A stretch of DNA of 14,848 bases, taken from JBBDMX01 sp038241095. GTDB taxonomy: Bacteria > Planctomycetota > Phycisphaerae > Phycisphaerales > Phycisphaeraceae. The DNA lies in the NCBI GenBank assembly GCA_038241095.1, contig JBBRGB010000067.1:1-14848 (forward strand), read 5' to 3'. The notes under the pieces were generated by a model. The model searched no databases and was not told where the DNA came from. It saw only the letters and a program-made list of their open reading frames with translations. Made by a program: the position numbers and the translations under genes. Below, in pieces: positions 6,194-11,939 of the stretch (position 1 is the first letter of the stretch; every line of letters begins with the position of its first letter).

Positions 6194-7819
6194 TCAAGAG
6201 CGCCCGCCACCGCGACGGCGCTTGCCGCGGCCCCGACGGTTGCGACGCCGACCGCCTTGGCCTTGACCTTGAGACTCGCTTTGATTTTGCCCGTCCGTCG
6301 CGTTGCCACCATCCTCCACGGAGTTGTCGTCCGGCGATTCCACGTCCTGTCCATCATCCACGGAGCCTTGGGACGGAAGGAAATGATCTTCCTCATCGTC
6401 AAGCGGCGTGGCGGACGACGGGGGCGGCACAGGCGGAGTGGGCGGGCGTGGCGGCGGCGTGCTTGCGGGTGGTTTGGTGACGTTGATGATGCGGTTGCCG
6501 TAGCCGCGTGAACCCGTGGGCGGCGGAGGCGTTTGGGCTGTCGGCGAAGTCGCGGGCCTTTTGGAAATGGGCGGCTGGAAATCGCCGGCATCATTGGCGC
6601 CGCGATCAGGCCTGCCGGGACGGGGTCGAAATTGCGGTTGAATCGCGCCGCCACGTTCGCCACGATCCTCACGTTCACCTTGCCCGCCACGATCTCCGCG
6701 ATCCTCACGCTCACCTTGCCCGCCACGATCTTCGCGTTCGCCTCGCGGCTCGCTTGGCGCACTGGGTGTGACGCTGGTACCCAAACCAACGCTTGGCCGC
6801 GGTCCACGACTCGATCCACTGCGGCCGGCGAAATAATCCGGCGGCGGCGGGGGGGTGAAGCCCGGCTCGCCCTTCTGAATCTTGACCAACGCCTCGATCG
6901 GATAAGCCGCCGTCTTGTGTGTCGAGTCCAGCAGCACCAGCGCCAACTGGGTGAGAATCTGCGTATCAACGACCGTGCCGGCCCCATCCTCAGGCGTCAT
7001 CATCCGCGTCTGCTTGAAGGGCAGATTCTTCTTCAAGCTGTCGTAGGTTTCGTCCTCGTAGCGCAGGCAGCACATCAGCCGGCCACACCGGCCGGAGATT
7101 TTCGACGGGTCCATGGTGGCCTTCTGCACCTTGGCCATGCGCATCGACACATTCTTGAGCACCTTGAGAAACTGCTTGCAGCAGCAATGCTGGCCGCACT
7201 TTTCGTAATCCGCCACGATGCGGGCCTCATCCCGCTCTGAAACCTGGTGCATATCGATACGGGTGTGATACTGGCTGGCCAAGCGTTTGACCAACTCGCG
7301 GAAATCGACCCAGTCTTGGCTGGTGTAGTGGAAGATGATGCGCTCACCGCCCAAGAGTGGTTCGACGTCCACCAGTTTCATCGCCAAGTTCAACTCGGCC
7401 ACCACATCCTTGGCGAAGTTGAGCATCTCGCGTTTGCGGCCATCGAGCTTCTGCTGGTGGAGCAGGTCATCGACGCTGGCGGGGTGCAGGATGCGTCCGT
7501 TGGTGGTGAAGGGGTAATTCTTCCCGCCTGAGTTTTCGATGTAATCGAGCATTTCCTGGCGTGAGACGCTCTTGCCGCAGCCGCTGTTGCCGCAGGTGGT
7601 GGTGAGCATCTCGGCCAACTCGGCTCCGCGGTCGGTGCGGATGACGAGTTTGCTGCCACAGCCGACTTTATCCTTGCCGTCGTAAGGCAGTTCCGCCACG
7701 AACTTCATGTAGCCGTAGCGGACGACCATACTGGCCGGGGGCTTGAGGGCTTCAAAAGCCTTGCGGTCTTCTTCTTCGAGGTCCAAGACAACTTGGGGCA
7801 ACGTAATGGAACCGGACAT
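6194..7819 (-). CDS. ricT: RicT/PSP1-domain protein with long disordered Arg/Gly-rich C-terminal tail
   Basis: The protein has 541 residues, and GGAG precedes the ATG by 5 nt. The PSP1/RicT core is about residues 30-320, with Cys clusters CGQHCCCKQF (208-217) and GRCGRLMCCLRYE (243-255). In Bacillus subtilis RicT (YaaT), cysteines help bind Fe-S clusters in the RicA-RicF-RicT complex, which acts with RNase Y in mRNA maturation. Here a further Cys pair, CGNSGCGK (76-83), lies in an N-terminal segment absent from minimal RicT. From residue 321 the chain is low complexity. It has PPPPP, three GEREDRG units (360-388), Pro-rich stretches, an acidic patch LDDEEDHF (473-480) and a basic end with RRRNRRGRGKRRRGGGR (524-540). 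Such a tail suggests RNA binding or assembly, by analogy with RNase E tails (inference). Full length far exceeds RicT (about 275). metF lies 222 bp upstream. Confidence 0.88.
   Translation of the reverse strand: MSGSITLPQVVLDLEEEDRKAFEALKPPASMVVRYGYMKFVAELPYDGKDKVGCGSKLVIRTDRGAELAEMLTTTCGNSGCGKSVSRQEMLDYIENSGGKNYPFTTNGRILHPASVDDLLHQQKLDGRKREMLNFAKDVVAELNLAMKLVDVEPLLGGERIIFHYTSQDWVDFRELVKRLASQYHTRIDMHQVSERDEARIVADYEKCGQHCCCKQFLKVLKNVSMRMAKVQKATMDPSKISGRCGRLMCCLRYEDETYDSLKKNLPFKQTRMMTPEDGAGTVVDTQILTQLALVLLDSTHKTAAYPIEALVKIQKGEPGFTPPPPPDYFAGRSGSSRGPRPSVGLGTSVTPSAPSEPRGEREDRGGQGEREDRGDRGGQGEREDRGERGGAIQPQFRPRPGRPDRGANDAGDFQPPISKRPATSPTAQTPPPPTGSRGYGNRIINVTKPPASTPPPRPPTPPVPPPSSATPLDDEEDHFLPSQGSVDDGQDVESPDDNSVEDGGNATDGQNQSESQGQGQGGRRRNRRGRGKRRRGGGRS
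6664..6726. repeat. 36-bp in-frame repeat in the RicT-like gene
   Basis: A 27-bp unit at 6664-6690 recurs at 6700-6726 with one substitution, giving a 36-bp (12-codon) period. Shorter diverged copies lie on both sides. It encodes the GEREDRGGQ repeats. In-frame expansion of a disordered segment is the simplest explanation. Confidence 0.85.
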
Positions 7820-7871
7820 AATCGCTCCGTGTGGCCGCCGTTTTCATGCCAGCGAAGGCGCGTGGTCATGG

Positions 7872-7889
7872 CGATGTCGCGGGACATCG
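7872..7889. other. Small palindrome in the leader of the RicT-like gene
   Basis: CGATGTC (7872-7878) and GACATCG (7883-7889) form a perfect 7-bp stem around GCGG. It lies 53 bp upstream of the RicT-like start, in the 222-bp gap after metF. It may be an operator or a leader hairpin; either is a guess. I found no convincing promoter or terminator in the rest of 7820-8041. Confidence 0.4.
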
Positions 7890-8041
7890 AAGGCGGGGCA
7901 AAACAGCATGTCATCGGCGGTTTTTAGTGTGCCCGCCACGCAGCCGACTTGCGCTTGACGGGTTCCGAACGCGGAGCGATAAAGCAGTTTACCACGTTTG
8001 CAGTTGACGGGAGGCGTCAGCCATCGCTGCGGCCACGACCT

Positions 8042-8974
8042 TCAAATATGATGCCCCGTGTCGCGTAGGGCCTGGCTGTCACGCACGCCGAGGTTGTGAT
8101 AAATCTGTCGCGTGGCGTCGCTCTGGTTTAAGGTGTAGAAGTGGATGCCGGCGACCTTATGCTCCAACAAATCGCGGCACTGCTCGGTGGCCCAGTGCAG
8201 GCCCACACGCTGCACCGCTTGGGCGTCATCCCCGCAGCGGGCGATGGCGCGAAGCAGGGGGGCCGGGAAACGCGCACCCGCCGCCAAGTCGGCCATGCGC
8301 TTCATGCCGCTCAACGTGGCGATGGGCATCACACCGGCGATGATCGGCACGCGGATGCCCGCCAACTCGCAGCGCTCACGGAAGTCCAGAAAATCGCGGT
8401 TGTCAAAAAACAACTGCGTGCAGATGTAATCGGCCCCGGCCTCGACCTTGGCCTTGAGATGATCCATCTCGACTAAGCGATTGGGGGTGGCGGGGTGACC
8501 CTCGGGAAAACCCGCCACGCCGATGCCGAAGCCGCGTTTGTCGGGATGACCGCCGGCTTGGTTGAAGGCCACGATGTGTCGCACCAAATCCGCAGCATGT
8601 TGAAAGGCATCCCGGCTCTTCTCATAACCCGCCAAGCCCTTGGGAGCGTCACCGCCCAAGGCCAGGATGTTGCTCACGCCCGCCGCGGCATAACGGCGCA
8701 AGATGCCGCTGACCTCATCATGCGAATGACACACGCAGGTCAGGTGTGGCACCGGGTCCAGCGAGGTCTGATCCTTGATCCGCACCACGAGGTCATGCGT
8801 CATTTCCCGCGTCGAACCCCCGGCCCCGTAAGTCACCGAGACAAACGAAGGTTTCAACCCCTCAAGCTGCGCAATGTTGGTAAACAACGCCTCGGCCGAG
8901 GCGGGCGTCTTGGGGGGAAAGAACTCGAAAGACAAGGTGGGGTGGTGCCGGGCGAAGATGTCCCTGACGTGCAT
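8042..8974 (-). CDS. metF: 5,10-methylenetetrahydrofolate reductase
   Basis: The protein has 310 residues, the usual bacterial MetF length. It reduces methylene-THF to methyl-THF with FAD, supplying the methyl group for methionine. Visible landmarks are LSFEFFPPK with the conserved Glu17, PSFVSVTYGAGG (42-53), the FAD-region Asp109 in ILALGGDAP (103-111; E. coli has LRGD at this point), GVAGFPEGHP (152-161), CTQLFFD with Gln187, and the C-terminal GIHFYTLNQSD typical of the family. AGGA is placed 9 nt before the ATG. A sigma70-type promoter lies immediately upstream, so it is probably transcribed separately from the membrane-protein gene before it. The RicT-like gene follows on the same strand. 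Confidence 0.97.
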   Translation of the reverse strand: MHVRDIFARHHPTLSFEFFPPKTPASAEALFTNIAQLEGLKPSFVSVTYGAGGSTREMTHDLVVRIKDQTSLDPVPHLTCVCHSHDEVSGILRRYAAAGVSNILALGGDAPKGLAGYEKSRDAFQHAADLVRHIVAFNQAGGHPDKRGFGIGVAGFPEGHPATPNRLVEMDHLKAKVEAGADYICTQLFFDNRDFLDFRERCELAGIRVPIIAGVMPIATLSGMKRMADLAAGARFPAPLLRAIARCGDDAQAVQRVGLHWATEQCRDLLEHKVAGIHFYTLNQSDATRQIYHNLGVRDSQALRDTGHHI

Positions 8975-8985
8975 GGCGAATCATC

Positions 8986-9002
8986 CTTTAATCCGGATAA
9001 AG
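8986..9002. promoter_or_regulatory. Palindrome at the predicted metF transcription start
   Basis: The perfect palindrome ATCCGGAT (8991-8998) is flanked by CTTT and AAAG, with one extra A on one side. It coincides with the transcription start predicted from the metF promoter (about 8998) and runs into the Shine-Dalgarno region. Its position suits a repressor operator. No regulator can be named, and it does not match a MetJ box as I know it. Confidence 0.4.
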
Positions 9003-9004
9003 TG

Positions 9005-9033
9005 ATGATAGGGCGGGCTGGCCCGGCGGTCAA
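9005..9033 (-). promoter_or_regulatory. Sigma70-type promoter of metF
   Basis: On the minus strand, TTGACC (9028-9033) is followed by a 17-bp spacer and TATCAT (9005-9010). Each hexamer is a 5/6 match to consensus. It lies in the 89-bp gap upstream of metF and would give a leader of about 24 nt. Confidence 0.7.
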
Positions 9034-9063
9034 CGCCCCCGATGGCCCACAATCACCGCGGCG

Positions 9064-9645
9064 TCATTCGCCACCCTCATCGGCCATCCGCCGCACGGAA
9101 TCCACCAGGAGTCTGAGGTTCTGATTCTTGCGCGACATTTCGAAAATCTGCCAGGCAATCATATCGTCCCGGCTCATTTCCTCTGGGGTCTGTTCATGTT
9201 GCAGCGTGCGGCCACCCGCATCGACGTAGGTGAAAACGAAAACGAGCTTGCCGTCATCGTCCTTGCGGCGCACGATGTCGTAAAGCGAAGCGGTGTCGGG
9301 GTCGAAATCACCCTCGGCGGAGGCCACGGGTTCAAAGGCTCGGTTGGGTGCGGACGTGGCACCGGGGGTTCCGGGGGTTCCAGGCACGCGGGACAGCATG
9401 TCAAGAATGGCCGTCACTTCGGAGGATTCGATTTTGGCCAGTTGATCGAGTTTGCCTTGGAGTTCCGCCAGACGTTGGGTTTGCGTCGCCTGCCGTTCTC
9501 CCTCAGCCAGTCTTGCCGACAGGGTGAGTTGATGAAGTTGAGCCGGGGTGATGGAGGCATCTAGTAGCCGCAACGCGGGCGGCAAGGTGAAGAATATCAA
9601 CACCACCAGCGCCAACCCGCAGAGAAAATAGATGAGATTCCGCAT
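9064..9645 (-). CDS. Membrane-anchored protein of unknown function
   Basis: I do not recognise this gene. From the ATG at 9645 it has 193 residues. A TTG at 9681 overlapping the upstream stop is an alternative that would add 12 residues, but the membrane helix then starts unusually late. One N-terminal helix (about 4-22, LIYFLCGLALVVLIFFTLPP) anchors it. A charged, Gln/Leu-rich segment of about 37-75 could be a coiled coil. A Pro/Gly/Thr linker (PGTPGTPG, 88-95) and a small C-terminal domain of about 115-190 follow, with KLVFVFTYVDAGGRTLQHEQ and DDMIAWQIFEMSRKNQNLR. The topology suggests a single-pass protein with its soluble part outside the cytoplasm or facing the periplasm. It sits 32 bp after the propeller gene on the same strand and is probably co-transcribed with it. 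Confidence 0.75.
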   Translation of the reverse strand: MRNLIYFLCGLALVVLIFFTLPPALRLLDASITPAQLHQLTLSARLAEGERQATQTQRLAELQGKLDQLAKIESSEVTAILDMLSRVPGTPGTPGATSAPNRAFEPVASAEGDFDPDTASLYDIVRRKDDDGKLVFVFTYVDAGGRTLQHEQTPEEMSRDDMIAWQIFEMSRKNQNLRLLVDSVRRMADEGGE

Positions 9646-9677
9646 GTCTTCACAATATTTTACCACTGGCGGGGGGG

Positions 9678-10562
9678 TCAACCCGGCAAATCGACCCGCG
9701 CAATGCCCAAGCCGCTTTCGCCCGCCACACTGTAGATCAGATACGTCTGTCCATCTTGGTCGTCAAAAATCGCCGGGTCGCGCAACTGATAGGCAGGCTG
9801 GTGAATGGCACCCATGACCGAAGGCACATGCGGCGCGTTGACGCCTTCCCAGTCGCGTTCCGGCTGGAGCACGGATTCCGGTTTCGAGGCCCGCCAGTTG
9901 TTCCAATCGTCATCGCTCATGGGCACACTGGCGCAAACGATGTGCTCGGGGCAATCGCCCTTGATGGAATAGAACAGGTGCAGCGTGTCGCCGATGACTT
10001 TGACGGCGAAGTGCCGGGCTTGTTTTCCGATGAGCATGGGACCGGGTTCAAAGGCAGTCAGGCCGTCGAAACTGCGATAAAGCTGGCCCGGCATGGCGAG
10101 GCCGTAATGGCGACCGCGCCAAATGAACATGCGCAGATACGACTGGCACAGCGGCTCGTCGCGGCTCTCGAACGCCAGCCCGTCGCCGGAAAACGCCACG
10201 CAGGTGTATTGGTTCCAAGGAATCGGGCGATTGCCGCGACAGCAGCCGTGAAAGAACATGACGAGGCGGCGATTGGCCTCATCGACATGCACATCCGGCG
10301 AGGCGATGTGTTGGGGAAACGGCGTTTGGGCCAATTGCAGCGTGCCCGGCTCGTGCGTCCGCCAAGGCCCGGCCAAGTCATCGGCGTACGCCAGCCGAAT
10401 GTATTTGCCCTGATGATGCCCAAAGTAAAGGTAATACCTGCCCAAGCGTCCCGGCAGCCAGTCGGGCGTGCGGATGAGCGATGGGCCGTTGATGTTGGAA
10501 CCCATGTGGCCATCCATGTCGGGCCGAATGATGGGGGCATCGAGCAAGCGGGTGATTTTCAT
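9678..10562 (-). CDS. GH43/GH130-like beta-propeller protein (putative glycosidase)
   Basis: The protein has 294 residues. Repeated blade-like segments with aromatic strands suggest a five-bladed propeller: NGPSLIRTPDW and GRYYLYFGHHQGKYIRLAYA (25-60), ASPDVHVDEANRRLVMFFHG (87-106), HFAVKVIGDTLHLFYS (184-199), and RDPAIFDDQDGQTYLIYSVAGESGLGIA (261-288). Such segments, especially DPAIF with YLIYS, are typical of families GH43, GH32 and GH130 and of relatives that bind plant or algal glycans. No signal peptide is visible, so a cytoplasmic location is predicted. That would fit processing of imported oligosaccharides. Catalytic acids cannot be assigned confidently, and no transporter or other carbohydrate gene is adjacent. 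No clear Shine-Dalgarno precedes the ATG. Confidence 0.72.
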   Translation of the reverse strand: MKITRLLDAPIIRPDMDGHMGSNINGPSLIRTPDWLPGRLGRYYLYFGHHQGKYIRLAYADDLAGPWRTHEPGTLQLAQTPFPQHIASPDVHVDEANRRLVMFFHGCCRGNRPIPWNQYTCVAFSGDGLAFESRDEPLCQSYLRMFIWRGRHYGLAMPGQLYRSFDGLTAFEPGPMLIGKQARHFAVKVIGDTLHLFYSIKGDCPEHIVCASVPMSDDDWNNWRASKPESVLQPERDWEGVNAPHVPSVMGAIHQPAYQLRDPAIFDDQDGQTYLIYSVAGESGLGIARVDLPG

Positions 10563-10637
10563 GCCCGAAGCTTACCGCGATGAGGCAAACGAACAAAATG
10601 GCGGTTAGGGACAACAGTTCGGGCATCGGATGAAACC

Positions 10638-10667
10638 GCAGATGGACGCGGATGAACGCAGATGGTG
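10638..10667. repeat. 10-bp imperfect tandem repeat, GC(A/G)GATG(G/A)AC
   Basis: Three units occur in a row: GCAGATGGAC, GCGGATGAAC and GCAGATGGTG. They lie in the 413-bp intergenic region between the propeller gene and cysH (10563-10975). From memory, similar GCGGATGAACGCAGATG strings occur between genes in many unrelated bacterial genomes; their function is unknown. Confidence 0.6.
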
Positions 10668-10691
10668 TTTGGCAATGGAATGGCAGACTGG

Positions 10692-10720
10692 TTGGCACCA
10701 ACAATCCATAGTCCGATAAT
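10692..10720 (+). promoter_or_regulatory. Candidate distal promoter for cysH
   Basis: TTGGCA (10692-10697) is followed by a 17-bp spacer and GATAAT (10715-10720), each 5/6 matches. Transcription would start near 10727 and give a leader of about 250 nt. The leader contains the hairpin element and its half copy. Confidence 0.5.
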
Positions 10721-10795
10721 GCCTGTTATGTATAACTCAACAGATTTCAAGGATGGGGACTGGAGAATTGAGACTTCGGGCACGACCCGTTGACG

Positions 10796-10849
10796 CATCC
10801 CACGGAAGAAACGCTCAGGGCCGCGTTTCATCCGTGGGCTTGGGAATCC
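10796..10849 (+). repeat. Strong hairpin element, copy 2 (cysH leader)
   Basis: The outer stem CCCACGGA (10799-10806) pairs with TCCGTGGG (10831-10838). An A-A mismatch (10807 and 10830) follows, then the inner stem GAAACGC/GCGTTTC (10808-10814 and 10823-10829) around an 8-nt loop (10815-10822). The element is preceded by CAT and followed by CTTGGGAATCC. Outer-stem length, the A-A mismatch, inner-stem length and both flanks match the copy at 2155-2202. The inner stem sequence is wholly different but still fully paired, and position 6 of the outer stem changes from A-T to G-C. Confidence 0.82.
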
Positions 10850-10875
10850 TTATTCCTTTCACTGCGGGCTTGTCA

Positions 10876-10901
10876 CCGTGGGCTTGGAATCCTTCTTCTT
10901 T
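10876..10901 (+). repeat. Half copy of the hairpin element (3' arm and tail only)
   Basis: CCGTGGGCTTGGAATCCTT repeats the 3' arm and tail of the element at 10832-10850 with one G fewer. No second 5' arm precedes it. Its CCGTGGG could compete with 10832-10838 for pairing to CCCACGG at 10799-10805. It also supplies the -35 of the proximal cysH promoter candidate. Confidence 0.7.
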
Positions 10902-10911
10902 GTCCTACAAT
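10884..10911 (+). promoter_or_regulatory. Candidate proximal promoter for cysH
   Basis: TTGGAA (10884-10889, 4/6) is separated by 16 bp from TACAAT (10906-10911, 5/6). The start would be near 10918, leaving a leader of about 58 nt that contains the GGAG ribosome binding site at 10962-10965. Confidence 0.5.
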
Positions 10912-10975
10912 ACGCGGCTCGGCCTGTTGATGGCCGAACGCCCTCGCGTGGCCGGGGAATCGGAGAGTCTTCGTC

Positions 10976-11824
10976 GTGAACAGCAGCATCGCCCCAGCCC
11001 CCGGAGTTTCAACCGGCTCAACCCTCGGATCAACCACCGGATCAGCGGGATTGTCCGCCGGCTCACCACTCGGGTCAGCGGCCGAATCGGCCACCGGTCT
11101 TGATCTGGAGACGGTCAACCGTCAACTCGACGACGTCAGCGCCGCCGACATCGTCGCTTGGGCCGGCCAGCGGTTTGAGCGAGGCTTGGTGCTGACCTCC
11201 AGTTTCGGCGTCCAAGCCGCGGTCATGCTCCACTTGGTCACCCAAGTACTGCCCGACATCCCCGTGATCTTCATCGACACCGGTTACCTGCATCCCGAAA
11301 CCTATCGCTTCGCAGATGACCTGACCCAACGGCTCAAACTCAATCTCAAGGTTTATCAGGCCGACGTTTCCCCGGCCCGCATGGAGGCCCTGCGCGGCAA
11401 GCTCTGGGAACTCGAAACCCGCGAAGCCCTGATCGAGTACGACACCCTGCGCAAGGTCGAACCCATGCAACGCGCCTTGCGTGAACTGGGTGCCACCGCG
11501 TGGCTGGCCGGGTTGCGACAGGGACAAACCGATCACCGCGCTAAGCTCCGCACGATCGAAAAACAAGGTGACATTTACAAGGCTCACCCCATCCTCCGCT
11601 GGTCGGGCAAGGAAGTTCACGAGTATCTCAAGTCCCACGATTTGCCGTATCACCCGCTGCGGGATCAGGGCTATGCTTCGATTGGCGATTGGCACTCGAC
11701 CCGCCCCATCACCGCCGGCGAGGACGAGCGGGCCGGGCGATTCAAGGGCCTCAAGCAGGAGTGCGGTCTGCACCTGCCGGCGACGCGCGAAGAAAACGAA
11801 AGCCGCGGCTCGGCGGATCTGTGA
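10976..11824 (+). CDS. cysH: Phosphoadenylyl-sulfate (PAPS) reductase, thioredoxin-dependent type
   Basis: The frame gives 282 residues from a GTG with GGAG about 10 nt upstream. The enzyme reduces activated sulfate to sulfite in assimilation. The nucleotide-binding loop is TSSFGVQAAVMLHL (74-87). FIDTGYLHPETY (99-110), KVEPMQRAL (160-168), GLRQGQTDHR (179-188) and YHPLRDQGYASIGDWHSTR (225-243) follow. The catalytic Cys263 lies in KQECGLH (260-266). It is the only cysteine, so the paired cysteines that bind the 4Fe-4S cluster in APS reductases are absent. This indicates the E. coli-like PAPS enzyme. Residues about 10-40 are a Ser/Gly/Thr-rich low-complexity extension not needed for the fold. 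No other sulfate-assimilation gene is adjacent, so PAPS synthesis must be encoded elsewhere. Confidence 0.95.
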   Translation: MNSSIAPAPGVSTGSTLGSTTGSAGLSAGSPLGSAAESATGLDLETVNRQLDDVSAADIVAWAGQRFERGLVLTSSFGVQAAVMLHLVTQVLPDIPVIFIDTGYLHPETYRFADDLTQRLKLNLKVYQADVSPARMEALRGKLWELETREALIEYDTLRKVEPMQRALRELGATAWLAGLRQGQTDHRAKLRTIEKQGDIYKAHPILRWSGKEVHEYLKSHDLPYHPLRDQGYASIGDWHSTRPITAGEDERAGRFKGLKQECGLHLPATREENESRGSADL

Positions 11825-11871
11825 TTCAATGGCCCATGCGTAACAAGCGGGCAGTCGCCATACGTAAAATC

Positions 11872-11934
11872 TCAAGACTCAAGACTCAAGACTCAAGACT
11901 CAAGACTCAAGACTCAAGACTCAAGACTCAAGAC
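11872..11934. repeat. Nine perfect TCAAGAC heptamers between convergent cysH and GGDEF genes
   Basis: Nine uninterrupted identical units start at 11872 and end at 11934. The left edge AAATCTCAAGACTCA is identical to the left edge of the 3502-3529 array. The array starts 47 bp after the cysH stop and ends 5 bp before the stop codon of the minus-strand GGDEF gene. No inverted partner is present here. The perfect identity suggests recent expansion by slippage. Confidence 0.97.
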
Positions 11935-11939
11935 TGATC

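Noticed and set aside
6191..6200. Single ACTCAAGAG near the end of the RicT-like gene as another heptamer site
   Set aside because: Only one imperfect unit is present, which is expected by chance.
7705..7914. Upstream open frame before the RicT-like gene
   Set aside because: It overlaps the RicT-like start in another frame, has no Shine-Dalgarno and no recognisable product.
7957..7985. Plus-strand promoter TTGACG-17-GATAAA
   Set aside because: It points into the 3' end of metF antisense, with no gene downstream on that strand, and the -10 is only 4/6.
11075..11875. Minus-strand frame of 266 codons opposite cysH
   Set aside because: cysH is clearly coding on the plus strand with all family motifs; this frame is its shadow.
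11872..11934. CRISPR-like array
   Set aside because: The units are 7 bp with no spacers and no cas genes nearby; it is a simple tandem repeat.
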